Assembly (NCBI RefSeq): GCF_035013185.1
Contig: NZ_JAYGJO010000024.1
Span: 1 to 64,000, forward strand
DNA: 64,000 bases
Direction: 5' to 3'
Source of the DNA: Acerihabitans sp035013185
GTDB taxonomy: Bacteria > Pseudomonadota > Gammaproteobacteria > Enterobacterales > Enterobacteriaceae
Part shown: piece by piece, positions 8,154 to 16,257 of the stretch
How positions within the stretch are numbered: position 1 is the stretch's first letter
Layout of the letters: every line of letters begins with the position of its first letter
Position numbers and translations under genes: made by a program
The notes under the pieces: generated by a model
What the model saw: only the letters and a program-made list of their open reading frames with translations
The model's database searches: none
What the model was told of the DNA's origin: nothing

Positions 8154-9254
8154 TCAACGCTCGTCGCGGCGCCCAGGGACCGCGCTCCAGAAGCGGCGGA
8201 TATGCACCGTGACTTCTTCGCGATCGTGGTATAGCTGTTTGGCATGCACTTCGGAATGGATGCCATTTTCGAGCAAGGCATCACGCACCAGCGCCAGGTT
8301 CTGCCTCACCTCTTCATAACGCTTTTTCATCGGGAGCTTAAGATTGATAATAGCTTCGCGGCACCAGCCGTTAACTATCCAATCAGTGGCCAGTTGGGCA
8401 ACCCGACTGGGTTTTTCCACCATGTCGCAGACCAGCCAGTAGACATTATTACGCGGAGGTTCAAACTTAAAACCGTCGGCCTGGTGATGTATCACCTGCC
8501 CGGTGGCCATCAGACTTTCTGCCATGGCACCATTATCCACTGCATGTACCATCATACTGCGTCTCACCAATTGATAGGTCCAGCCGCCGGGGCTGGCGCC
8601 CAAATCAACCGCGTACATACCACTGCCTAGGCGTTCATCCCATTCATCTTGAGGGATAAAAACGTGAAAGGCCTCTTCCAGTTTTAGCGTTGAACGACTG
8701 GGCGCATCCGACGGAAATTTAAGACGCGGAATGCCCATATAAAATGGCGAATTATTGTTACTGTAGGAATACCCCACATAACAACAACCGGGCGCAATAA
8801 AAAACACGTGAATGACCGGACGAAAAGCCTCTTCGCGGGTAGCGAGAATTTTCTGTGCGCGCAGCGCGCCGCGCAGCGGCACAGTAAATTTGCGGCAGAA
8901 CTTCATCAGTTCCTTGCTTTCGTTGGTGTCCGCTACTTCAACACGCAAATCCCCAGCACCCTGTATCGCGCCGGTCAGCATACCGACAATGGGTGTGATC
9001 CGATCATCAACAGGCAGGTCGCGCAACAGTTCCCCGGTCAGCAACATTTGCCGCGCAAAAATCAGGTCGCGAAAGGGCAGTTCGCGAATCAGCTTATCCG
9101 CTTCGTCATGCTGATAGCATTCAAAAATAACATAACCGCTGTTGTCTTTTACCCGGACAAAACCAAAGATATCCAGCGTACCGGCTTTTTCGCTGATTTC
9201 TGCGGCACACTCCTTTTCAAATCCAGGACGGCAGTACAAAATAACTTTATTCAT
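8154..9254 (-). CDS. rlmM: 23S rRNA 2'-O-ribose C2498 methyltransferase RlmM
   Basis: S-adenosylmethionine-dependent methyltransferase that modifies C2498 in the peptidyl-transferase region of 23S rRNA. Length 366 matches E. coli. An N-terminal THUMP-like region (about 1-170) precedes a Rossmann methyltransferase domain with the SAM motif DLGASPGGWTYQL, then a WLVCDMVEKP motif holding the catalytic Asp. The C-terminus HIRRFWSA is typical. It overlaps the 3' end of ygdD by 8 bases, so the two are translationally coupled in one leftward operon, probably downstream of gcvA. Confidence 0.96.
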   Translation of the reverse strand: MNKVILYCRPGFEKECAAEISEKAGTLDIFGFVRVKDNSGYVIFECYQHDEADKLIRELPFRDLIFARQMLLTGELLRDLPVDDRITPIVGMLTGAIQGAGDLRVEVADTNESKELMKFCRKFTVPLRGALRAQKILATREEAFRPVIHVFFIAPGCCYVGYSYSNNNSPFYMGIPRLKFPSDAPSRSTLKLEEAFHVFIPQDEWDERLGSGMYAVDLGASPGGWTYQLVRRSMMVHAVDNGAMAESLMATGQVIHHQADGFKFEPPRNNVYWLVCDMVEKPSRVAQLATDWIVNGWCREAIINLKLPMKKRYEEVRQNLALVRDALLENGIHSEVHAKQLYHDREEVTVHIRRFWSAVPGRRDER

Positions 9255-9642
9255 GGCGATTGGCCTTATTATTCAGACGCAACGCGCCGATTAACATCAA
9301 AATCCATCCGGCGATAAAGCACACGCCACCGATGGGGGTGATATAGACCCACAGGTGTAAATGTGACAAGACCAGGCAGTATAGGCTACCGCTGAACAGA
9401 ACAACACCCAGCGCCAACAGCGCGCCGCTCCAGTAAAACCATACACTGGCATTACGTTGCATGGCAGTGGCCAACGCCATGATAGCCAAGGTATGGAACG
9501 CCTGATACTCCAGGCCGGTTCTCAGCCAGGCCATTTCCTTTTCCGATAGCGACTGGCTTAATATATGGGCGCCGAAGGCCCCCAGCGCGACGAAAATCAA
9601 ACCACTCATGGCGGCAAAAACCAACATTGCGCGACTACGCAT
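9247..9642 (-). CDS. ygdD: YgdD, DUF423 inner-membrane protein
   Basis: A small integral membrane protein of 131 residues, the same length as E. coli YgdD. Four hydrophobic segments are visible: near the N-terminus (LVFAAMSGLIFVALGAFGAH), then LEYQAFHTLAIMALATAM, then WSGALLALGVVLFSGSLYCL, then YITPIGGVCFIAGWILMLIG. I chose ATG 9642, with AGGA 8 bases upstream, over an upstream start at 9717 that would run into gcvA sequence. Function is unknown. It lies between gcvA and rlmM, as in E. coli. Confidence 0.9.
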   Translation of the reverse strand: MRSRAMLVFAAMSGLIFVALGAFGAHILSQSLSEKEMAWLRTGLEYQAFHTLAIMALATAMQRNASVWFYWSGALLALGVVLFSGSLYCLVLSHLHLWVYITPIGGVCFIAGWILMLIGALRLNNKANRHE

Positions 9643-9664
9643 TTTAAAGATCCTGATAGTTAAA

Positions 9665-10582
9665 CTATGGGGTGTAACGAGAACGAAATTTTTCTTGTTC
9701 AGTGGCTGCTCGGCCAATAATCCATTGACGAAAGGCGGCTATTTTACCCACTTCCGCCTGGCTGTCATGACAAACCAGATAAAAAGCATTTTTACTGACC
9801 AGCACATCGTTAAATGGGCACGCCAGTCTGCCAGCCTCAATCTCCGTTTGCGCCATCACATTGTTGGCCAATGCCACGCCCTGCCCATGGATCGCCGCCT
9901 GCAAGACCATGGCGCTGTGACTGAAAATCGGCCCCTGCTGAACGTTGATGTGGTTTAAACCCAGTTGGCGGGTATACGCCTGCCAATCCCGGCGCGAGGC
10001 ATCATGTAACAGCGTATGCTGAGCCAGATCCTCAGGCGTTTTCAACGGATGCGCGCCACTTAACAACACTGGCGCGCATACCGGCAACAAATATTCCACG
10101 TACAGCTTCTCAACCCGCAGGCCAGGCCAATTGCCACGACCGTAAAATATCCCCACGTCGACATCATCCGCCAGTTTGTCCTCCTCCCGGTCCACCGCCT
10201 GAATCAACACGTCGATCCCCGGCCAGGCTGCATTGAAACTCGACAGGCGCGGCACCAGCCATTGTATGGCAAAACTCGGTAATAGGCTGACGGTTAACGC
10301 GCCTTTGGCGCTGCGCGACTGCAGGCGGCGTGTGGCGTCGGCCAAAGCCAAGAAAATCTCTTTGATCTCCAGGTAGTAGCTTTGCCCCTCCTCGGTGAGC
10401 AGCAACGAACGGTTACGTCGGCGAAACAGCTTCAGACAGAGAAAATCCTCCAACGATTTTATTTGGTGGCTGACCGCAGCCTGGGTAACAAAAAGCTCCT
10501 CAGCCGCTTTGGTAAAACTTAAGTGGCGAGCTGCCGCATCAAATACCCTCAAGGCGTTGAGCGGAGGTAAGCGTTTAGACAT
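9665..10582 (-). CDS. gcvA: Glycine cleavage regulator GcvA (LysR family)
   Basis: LysR-type regulator that activates gcvTHP with glycine, represses it with purines, and controls the GcvB sRNA. From MSKRLPPLNALRVF it is 305 residues, identical in length to E. coli, and nearly identical through the helix-turn-helix (SFTKAAEELFVTQAAVSHQI, residues about 23-42) and the effector domain. The longer frame from 10633 adds 17 unrelated residues. The gcvB gene is divergent upstream, the usual arrangement, so both promoters lie in 10583-10811. Confidence 0.96.
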   Translation of the reverse strand: MSKRLPPLNALRVFDAAARHLSFTKAAEELFVTQAAVSHQIKSLEDFLCLKLFRRRNRSLLLTEEGQSYYLEIKEIFLALADATRRLQSRSAKGALTVSLLPSFAIQWLVPRLSSFNAAWPGIDVLIQAVDREEDKLADDVDVGIFYGRGNWPGLRVEKLYVEYLLPVCAPVLLSGAHPLKTPEDLAQHTLLHDASRRDWQAYTRQLGLNHINVQQGPIFSHSAMVLQAAIHGQGVALANNVMAQTEIEAGRLACPFNDVLVSKNAFYLVCHDSQAEVGKIAAFRQWIIGRAATEQEKFRSRYTP

Positions 10583-10987
10583 GAGCGGAACACTCTTTTG
10601 CGCCAAAGGATAAGTACAGCACCAATGCTTCACCTATTAGTTTTTTTTATCCGAGGCATTATAATTTGTCCTTTGTAGATGCACCAGCAAATACCTATAG
10701 TTATCCGCGCTAACCAGCCAGTACGAAAAGCAGGCTCGAATACTGCAGTAAAATGAATAGGTTTGAATAGTTATGGTGTGATGATGACCGTGCCATTTAG
10801 GCTGATGATGTTGTCGCTCGGCGATTCGAAAAGGCTTTTTGGCGGGTGTTTTTGGTAAGCAACGTGATGTTGTGTTTGCACATTTTGGCCTGTTTTTCAG
10901 GTCTATAAAGAATAGCATCATCCCTTTTGGCAGAACCTCTGCCACTCGGTCGTATCCCGCTATTTGTTTTCCGTTATTCTCAATAGA

Positions 10988-11109
10988 TACCCTATCGCTT
11001 TCGGGTTGCAGTCAGGCGGCAAGCGAAAGGATCCCGAAGCGCTTACAACGTGATTTGGGTGAATGAACGCCGCCAATGCGGCCGCAGCAAAAAAGATGAC
11101 GGGGTTACC
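10988..11109. repeat. ERIC (IRU) element
   Basis: About 122 bases match the Enterobacterial Repetitive Intergenic Consensus. They start with ATACCC, run through GGGTTGCAGTCAGGCGGCAA, a CCCGAAGCGCTTACA segment (consensus CCCAGGAGCTTACAT), GATTTGGGTGAATGAACGC (consensus GACTGGGGTGAGCG) and GCCAATGCGGCCGCAGC, and end with GATGACGGGGTTA. The outer ends TACCC/GGGTTA are the expected inverted termini. It lies between the GcvB seed region and the GcvB terminator. Confidence 0.8.
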
Positions 11110-11122
11110 CTGTTCGAGTAAT

Positions 11123-11147
11123 GGCACCGCACACGCGGTGCCTTTTT
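11123..11147 (+). terminator. GcvB terminator
   Basis: Stem GGCACCGC/GCGGTGCC (11123-11130 and 11135-11142) with an ACAC loop, followed by TTTTTA. It resembles the E. coli GcvB terminator stem GCACCGC/GCGGTGC. Confidence 0.9.
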
Positions 11148-11190
11148 ATTTCGGCTCCTACTTGCTGCAAGCCTATTGGCCGCACCTACT

Positions 11191-11412
11191 TTACTGTGCT
11201 TCCATCATTTCTTTCACATCGGAACGGTTGATCTGCTGTTGAACACCGTTGGCGTCTTCATAACTGATCATACCGGTTTCATCATCAACTTTAGGTTTGC
11301 CCGACGCCACGATGGTACGGCCATCACTGGTATGCATGACATAATTACTAGAACATGCACTTAGCGTAAGGGCAAACATAAAAGCAGATATTACCGCTGC
11401 TGTCTTTTTCAT
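11191..11412 (-). CDS. ygdI: YgdI, small DUF903 lipoprotein
   Basis: A 73-residue lipoprotein. A signal peptide (MKKTAAVISAFMFALTLSAC) ends in the lipobox LSAC, with the lipidated Cys at residue 20 followed by Ser-Ser, which favours the outer membrane. The mature DUF903 domain carries YVMHTSDGRTIV and ends QQINRSDVKEM. I start at 11412, with AGGAG 6 bases upstream. It lies downstream of, and antiparallel to, gcvB as in E. coli. A close paralogue, ygdR, is at 38020. Function is unknown. Confidence 0.93.
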   Translation of the reverse strand: MKKTAAVISAFMFALTLSACSSNYVMHTSDGRTIVASGKPKVDDETGMISYEDANGVQQQINRSDVKEMMEAQ

Positions 11413-11691
11413 CATTAACTCCTTGCTGAATAGAAATTGCCAATAAAACGTGCGGTGTCCCGCCATGGTGGTGGGGATCTCGACCACGTAGGCAACGTAG
11501 CGTGGTATGTAAGTAGATGCATTTGTTCACCGCGTGGTATTAGCATAACAACCATTAGGCTTTTTTCCACAAAACGGGATTAAATCCTGTCATATAGGGT
11601 GTTTAGCCGGCGATAATAGGACAATTCCGTAACAGTCGGCAAACTGGTATCCGGCGCTGAGTCGGGAGATAAGATTGCATAAGGACCACTG

Positions 11692-12900
11692 ATGGCCAAA
11701 TTTGATGTTAACGCGTTCCGGCGCCATTTTCCGGCCTTGCGAGCAGAAGTCGTCTATCTGGACAGCGCCGCTACTGCGCTCAAACCGGACGTGGTGATTG
11801 AGGCCACCGACCGGTTTTATCGTCATGAAGGCGGTAATGTCCACCGCAGCCAGTACCAGGGTGCAATCTCGATCACCGAACATTATGAGCAGGCTCGGGT
11901 CAAGGTGGCGAGCTGGATTAACGCCCCGGCGGCACAGAGCATTGTGTGGACCCGCGGCACGACCGAGTCAATCAACCTGGTAGCGCAAAGTTATGCCCGG
12001 CCCCGGCTATTACCGAATGATGAAATATTGGTCAGCGAAGCAGAACATCATGCCAACCTGATCCCTTGGCTTATGGTAGCCCAACAGACCGGGGCCAAGG
12101 TGATCAAATGGCCGCTAGGCGACGATTTACTGCCGGATCGGCGCGCCTTGGTACGGCTGCTCAATGACAGAACCCGCATTGTGGCCATCAGCCAGATGTC
12201 CAATGTGACCGGTGGATGTCCGGATCTGGCCGATATCGTACAGGTCATTCGCCAAGGTTCGACGGCGGTGATCATGCTCGACGGTGCACAAGGGGTAGTA
12301 CACCGGCCACCGGATCTGCAGCGATTGGGGATCGATTTTTACGCATTTTCCGGCCATAAACTGTATGGGCCGACCGGCATCGGCGTGTTATATGGAACGC
12401 CACGACTGTTGAGTATGATGCCGCCTTGGCAGGGCGGCGGTAAAATGCTGACCGATGCGTCGTTTAGCGGTTTTACCCCTCAGGATATTCCGCTGCGTTT
12501 TGAAGCAGGTACCCCTAATATTGCCGGAGCAATAGGTCTAGGTGCCGCATTGGATTGGCTGGGGCAACACGATATGGCCGCCGCTGAACACCATAGTGCC
12601 CAGTTGGCCGCCTTGGCCGAGGCCCGACTGGCGCACATCGCGGGCTTTCGATCGTTTCGCTGCGCCGATTCACCTCTGCTGTCGTTTGAATTTTGCGGCA
12701 TACATCACCAGGATATCGCGACCATCCTGGCCAAGGAGGGTATTGCCCTGCGCGCCGGGCAGCACTGTGCCCAGCCGCTGATGGCCGCCCTGGGCGTCTC
12801 CGGTACGCTACGCGCCTCCTTTGCACCCTATAACACCGTGGAGGAAGTGGACCGGTTGGTGCTGGCGGTGGAAAAAGCGTTATTCTTATTGCGGGACTGA
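11692..12900 (+). CDS. csdA: Cysteine desulfurase CsdA
   Basis: PLP-dependent class V aminotransferase-fold enzyme that releases sulfur from cysteine as an enzyme-bound persulfide. At 402 residues it is near the E. coli length. The PLP Schiff-base Lys223 is in FSGHKLYGPTG, and the persulfide Cys359 is in RAGQHCAQPL. AAGGA lies 8 bases before the start. csdE follows 19 bases downstream as its sulfur acceptor; TcdA, encoded convergently next door, interacts with this system in E. coli. Confidence 0.96.
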   Translation: MAKFDVNAFRRHFPALRAEVVYLDSAATALKPDVVIEATDRFYRHEGGNVHRSQYQGAISITEHYEQARVKVASWINAPAAQSIVWTRGTTESINLVAQSYARPRLLPNDEILVSEAEHHANLIPWLMVAQQTGAKVIKWPLGDDLLPDRRALVRLLNDRTRIVAISQMSNVTGGCPDLADIVQVIRQGSTAVIMLDGAQGVVHRPPDLQRLGIDFYAFSGHKLYGPTGIGVLYGTPRLLSMMPPWQGGGKMLTDASFSGFTPQDIPLRFEAGTPNIAGAIGLGAALDWLGQHDMAAAEHHSAQLAALAEARLAHIAGFRSFRCADSPLLSFEFCGIHHQDIATILAKEGIALRAGQHCAQPLMAALGVSGTLRASFAPYNTVEEVDRLVLAVEKALFLLRD

Positions 12901-12919
12901 CTGAACAATCGGATATTTT

Positions 12920-13369
12920 ATGCACGATCTATTGCTAGGCGACCATCCGTTTGGTCATGATATTGATGGTAACGAACTCATACGACGTTTTGCCCATTGC
13001 CCACAGTGGGAAGATCGCCTACGGCAAATTATTATGTTGGCCAAAATGCTGCCAGCACTACCCGAGTCACTCAAGACCCCGGCAACCCTTTTAACCGGCT
13101 GTGAGAATCGCGTATGGCTTGGTCACCAACAACTGTCCGACGGTACGCTGCACTTTTATGCCGACAGCGACGGACGTATTGTCAAAGGGCTGCTGGCGAT
13201 AGTGCTGACCGGTGTGGAGGGGAAACCTCCCGCGCAGCTTTGCGGCGAGGATCCGCTGGCATGGTTCGATACGTTGGGGCTGCGCGCCGAGCTAAACGTC
13301 AGCCGTGCCAGTGGTCTGGCAGCGATTGCCGGGCGCATTGGTTCCATCGTCGACAGCTATGGCGGTTGA
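12920..13369 (+). CDS. csdE: Sulfur acceptor protein CsdE
   Basis: SufE/CsdE-family protein of 149 residues that takes persulfide sulfur from CsdA. The acceptor Cys61 lies in LTGCENRVWLG, at the same number as in E. coli. The C-terminal NVSRASGLAAIAGRI is typical of the family. The ribosome site is weak, consistent with coupling to csdA 19 bases upstream. Its last 78 bases overlap, on the opposite strand, the 3' end of tcdA. Confidence 0.95.
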   Translation: MHDLLLGDHPFGHDIDGNELIRRFAHCPQWEDRLRQIIMLAKMLPALPESLKTPATLLTGCENRVWLGHQQLSDGTLHFYADSDGRIVKGLLAIVLTGVEGKPPAQLCGEDPLAWFDTLGLRAELNVSRASGLAAIAGRIGSIVDSYGG

Positions 13370-14170
13370 GGCATGCCGCTGGGCCCTGGCCAACATTTTT
13401 TTAAGCGCATGAGCGACCGCGATAAACCCGAAGCTGGCGGTTACCATCGTGGCCGCACCAAACCCCGAGGCGCAATCCATACGTTTGGGCCCCACGGCGG
13501 TAGAAGGGGATGGACAAACCGTGCCATCAGGTTGTGGATAGACCAGGTGCTCGGTGGAGTAGACACAGTCAATCCCCAGCTTGCCTTTGCTATTTTTAAC
13601 CACGTTGAAGTCATGCTTTAGACGTTCACGTAATTTTGCCGCCAACGGATCCTGAATGGTTTTTGCCAGGTCAGCAACGGCAATGCGGGTGGGATCGATT
13701 TGTCCCCCCGCGCCACCGACAGTTACCACCGGGATTTTATAGCGACGGCAATAAGAAAGCAGCGCCGCCTTGGGTCCCACGCTGTCAATGGCGTCGATGA
13801 CATAATCAAAACCGCGATCCAGCAGGTTGGCCACATTGTCAGCGCTGATAAAGTCATCAACGCAGGTGACGACGCATTCAGGATTAATGGAGGCGATACG
13901 CGCAGCCATAACTTCGGTTTTCGGTTGCCCCACCTGCTCGCGCAGGGCATGAATCTGCCGATTGGTATTGGTCACGCACACGTCATCCATATCAATCAGG
14001 GTGATGGCACCGATCCCGGTACGCGCCAGCGCTTCAGCCGCCCAGGATCCGACCCCGCCGATACCGATGACGCACACATGGGCACGGGAAAATACGCCCA
14101 GCGCCAGCTGGCCGTACAACCGCGCGGTGCCGCCGAAACGCTGCGCATAGTCTTCTGAAAACTGACTCAT
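13292..14170 (-). CDS. tcdA: tRNA t6A dehydratase TcdA (CsdL)
   Basis: E1-like ATP-dependent enzyme that converts t6A37 to cyclic ct6A in tRNA. The nucleotide-binding loop is GIGGVGSW at residues 36-43, followed by ALARTGIGAITLIDMDDV and TNRQIHAL, the usual ThiF-fold contacts. Starting at MSQFSEDYAQRFGG it has 292 residues, about 24 more than E. coli. The extra residues are a non-conserved tail beginning after ALKKMLARA, and that tail overlaps csdE. The upstream frame to 14359 is not conserved. The tail looks like read-through after loss of the ancestral stop. Confidence 0.94.
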   Translation of the reverse strand: MSQFSEDYAQRFGGTARLYGQLALGVFSRAHVCVIGIGGVGSWAAEALARTGIGAITLIDMDDVCVTNTNRQIHALREQVGQPKTEVMAARIASINPECVVTCVDDFISADNVANLLDRGFDYVIDAIDSVGPKAALLSYCRRYKIPVVTVGGAGGQIDPTRIAVADLAKTIQDPLAAKLRERLKHDFNVVKNSKGKLGIDCVYSTEHLVYPQPDGTVCPSPSTAVGPKRMDCASGFGAATMVTASFGFIAVAHALKKMLARAQRHASTAIAVDDGTNAPGNRCQTTGTADV

Positions 14171-14213
14171 TATAGTTACCACCTCAACTGATCGGATAAT
14201 ACTACGGCCGGCG

Positions 14214-15383
14214 CTAATCGTCGTAGGTGAGTTGTACCTGGCCAGTGGCGCCCTGGCTGCCAACACTATTGGCATTAGTGGTCTGGAACAACGAGGCACT
14301 GGTCTGGTTGCCTTTGAGCACCCAAACCCGGCCATAGTGGTTATAGTAGCCCGCCGCATGACCGGCCTCGGTACCTATGCCCTGATACATATCAAAATGC
14401 TGCCCTTTAATGGCACCACCGACGTCCAGCGCCACCATTAAGCGCAACTCGTATTTGCCGGTGAACTTGCCTTTGTCGTCGAGTAGCGGCACTTCGGCGA
14501 GCAGAGTGGTGCCGGCTGGCACTAACGAACGATCCGAGGCCACCGCGGCTTTAGCCACCAGCGGTACTGCACTGGCACCTTTAACCGGAGCAAAGGGAAT
14601 GGGTTTGAAGAATACATAGGAAGGATTCTGTTCCAGTAGCTCGCGTACCTCGCTTTCGCTGTGTCGGGAAGCCCACTGGCGAATCGCCTGCATCGACATA
14701 TCCGCGCGCGCGATCTCACCACGGTCAATCAAGACTTTACCTATACTGCGGTAAGCGTGGCCATTTCTACCGCCATAACCGAAGAACATCATCGGCCGGC
14801 CGTCGCCATAGTCTACGTAGCCGCTGCCCTGAACTTCCATCATGAAATTATCCATCAGCGAATTGCTGTAAGCAATGGCCAAATTGCGTCCTTCCAGCGC
14901 GCCCGCATAGATTGCAGCACGTTCGGGCAATTTGCGGTTTTTACCACGCGGGGGCATGCGATAAAGCGGGTATTGGAACGCGCCCTGCCGGGTATAGCGT
15001 GCCTGGATCACCGGGGTATAGTAGCCAGTGAACTGTACATTGCCGAAATTATCCACGCCCTCCATTTGGTAGGCCTTGATGCCGAACTGGGCTAATTGCC
15101 GGGTATCCCCGCCCGCCTGTACCCAACGTTCCACCGCCTCGAAGTTGGCGCTATTGCGGCGATAGAGGCTGGCAGAGGCATATTGTGTCTCGGTTACCTG
15201 ATCGGCAAAATCCTTGGCGTTAACGGGGCGCCCTTTCGCATTAGGCTCATTGACCAGTCCAAATGGCTGAGTAAGGTGACCATCTTTATATTGCTGCCCG
15301 CGATCGGTGGGGCGAGACGAACAACCGGCCAAGATAGCAAAAACCAGACCGATGAAAAGATAGTGTACCCAATGTTTGTTCAT
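14214..15383 (-). CDS. mltA: Membrane-bound lytic transglycosylase A
   Basis: Outer-membrane lipoprotein that cleaves peptidoglycan glycan strands to 1,6-anhydromuropeptides. Length 389 (E. coli 365). The signal peptide ends in lipobox LAGC with Cys21. The MltA/3D region near the C-terminus contains LDVGGAIKGQHFDMYQGIG, with the catalytic Asp in DMYQG. YYTPVIQARY and MEVQGSGYV are typical substrate-groove segments. It lies beside the initiator tRNA genes as in E. coli. Confidence 0.96.
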   Translation of the reverse strand: MNKHWVHYLFIGLVFAILAGCSSRPTDRGQQYKDGHLTQPFGLVNEPNAKGRPVNAKDFADQVTETQYASASLYRRNSANFEAVERWVQAGGDTRQLAQFGIKAYQMEGVDNFGNVQFTGYYTPVIQARYTRQGAFQYPLYRMPPRGKNRKLPERAAIYAGALEGRNLAIAYSNSLMDNFMMEVQGSGYVDYGDGRPMMFFGYGGRNGHAYRSIGKVLIDRGEIARADMSMQAIRQWASRHSESEVRELLEQNPSYVFFKPIPFAPVKGASAVPLVAKAAVASDRSLVPAGTTLLAEVPLLDDKGKFTGKYELRLMVALDVGGAIKGQHFDMYQGIGTEAGHAAGYYNHYGRVWVLKGNQTSASLFQTTNANSVGSQGATGQVQLTYDD

Positions 15384-15557
15384 AGCGTTCTCATGCCAGT
15401 TCCATATGCTTACGTATAAGCAGCGAACGATAGCAAAGGCCGATCAATAGATAAATGCATTATTGTAAATTGAACGGGAAAGTTGGCTACAAAACAAACG
15501 GAATGGCATCTTTTTAAAGAAAAATCATCATAGTGGACGATTAATCGCAAAAAGGGG

Positions 15558-15585
15558 TTGCATCAAAAGCTGTCCAGAGTATAGT
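15558..15585 (+). promoter_or_regulatory. Promoter of the initiator tRNA genes
   Basis: TTGCAT (15558-15563) and TATAGT (15580-15585) are separated by 16 bases and followed by the GC-rich GCGC. This discriminator is typical of stable-RNA promoters under stringent control. The first tRNA begins 13 bases after the -10 box. Confidence 0.7.
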
Positions 15586-15598
15586 GCGCTTCCACGGA

Positions 15599-15675
<77 letters not shown>

Positions 15676-15778
15676 ATTAAGCATTCGCAGCACGTTGAGC
15701 GAATAGCAAGAAAAAACAGTAAAAAAGAAATAGTGAAAGAAGTAAGCATCTGACTGCTCACAGGTGTAGTATATCGGA

Positions 15779-15855
<77 letters not shown>

Positions 15856-15901
15856 CTTCTTTTAACGGTTTATTTTACGTAATGATTAAACCGCAGCAAT
15901 C

Positions 15902-15926
15902 AACCCACATTAGTGGGTTTTTTTAT
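15902..15926 (+). terminator. Terminator of the tRNA-fMet operon
   Basis: AACCCAC/GTGGGTT stem (15902-15908, 15913-15919) with a four-base loop and a run of T. Confidence 0.88.
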
Positions 15927-15966
15927 GCCTGTCATCTGGCAATGTCCCGCGATCCCCTCCCCCTTG

Positions 15967-16036
15967 GTTACCCAAGAAAAGTCACCCAAGAACAGTTATC
16001 CAAGAACAGTTGCCCAATAAAAGTTGCCCATAAGAA
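15967..16036. repeat. Five tandem 14-bp repeats
   Basis: Five consecutive degenerate units, with consensus about GTTACCCAAGAACA, at 15967, 15981, 15995, 16009 and 16023. They lie in the noncoding gap between the tRNA terminator and argA. A 65-codon frame crosses them, but it has no ribosome site and the unit length is not a multiple of three. The rest of the 15927-16206 gap holds nothing I recognise. Confidence 0.85.
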
Positions 16037-16206
16037 TAGAATAGACCAGGCTAAGCACTGGCTTCATTTGCCTGAGTAAACACCTGGAGATTCGACGCCT
16101 CGCGGCCCGTAGCGTCCAAGAGTAGGATAGGCGCATAGTCCGAGGTTTATTTTTGATTCGTTACCATAAAAAAATGGCAATAATTGCCACTTGCCATCAG
16201 ACTACT

Positions 16207-16245
16207 AAAAGAATAAAAATACACAAAATCAGAATAATCATTCAC
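16207..16245. promoter_or_regulatory. Pair of ARG boxes (ArgR operator)
   Basis: Two 18-base imperfect palindromes, 16207-16224 (core GAATAAAAATACA) and 16228-16245 (core GAATAATCATTCA), fit the ARG-box consensus TGAATWWWWATTCA. They are separated by exactly 3 bases, the spacing used by hexameric ArgR. They lie 13-51 bases before the argA start, so ArgR with arginine should repress argA here. Confidence 0.88.
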
Positions 16246-16257
16246 AGAGGATTTGCC

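Larger units (their letters stand above)
10811..11147 (+). ncRNA. gcvB: GcvB small RNA (ERIC-interrupted)
   Basis: GcvB represses many amino-acid and peptide transport mRNAs through Hfq. The G/U-rich seed region is recognisable at 10864-10880 as GTGATGTTGTGTTTGCA, in the right place and strand, divergent from gcvA. It is preceded by CGATTCGAAAAGG, resembling the 5' hairpin of E. coli GcvB. It is followed by small hairpins (CCTG/CAGG at about 10889-10901, GGCAGA/TCTGCC near 10930) and a terminator at 11123. E. coli GcvB is about 205 nt; here the distance is about 337 because an ERIC-like element occupies about 10988-11109. The 5' end is approximate. Confidence 0.75.

Noticed and set aside
10637..10945. 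102-codon minus-strand frame upstream of gcvA
   Set aside because: It lies over the gcvA/gcvB promoter region and the GcvB seed; no plausible start or homology.
15967..16036. CRISPR array
   Set aside because: The 14-bp units are contiguous without spacers. No CRISPR or cas genes are present anywhere in the window.
15882..16079. 65-codon frame after the tRNA-fMet genes
   Set aside because: It runs through the tRNA terminator and the 14-bp repeat array, has no ribosome site and no family resemblance.
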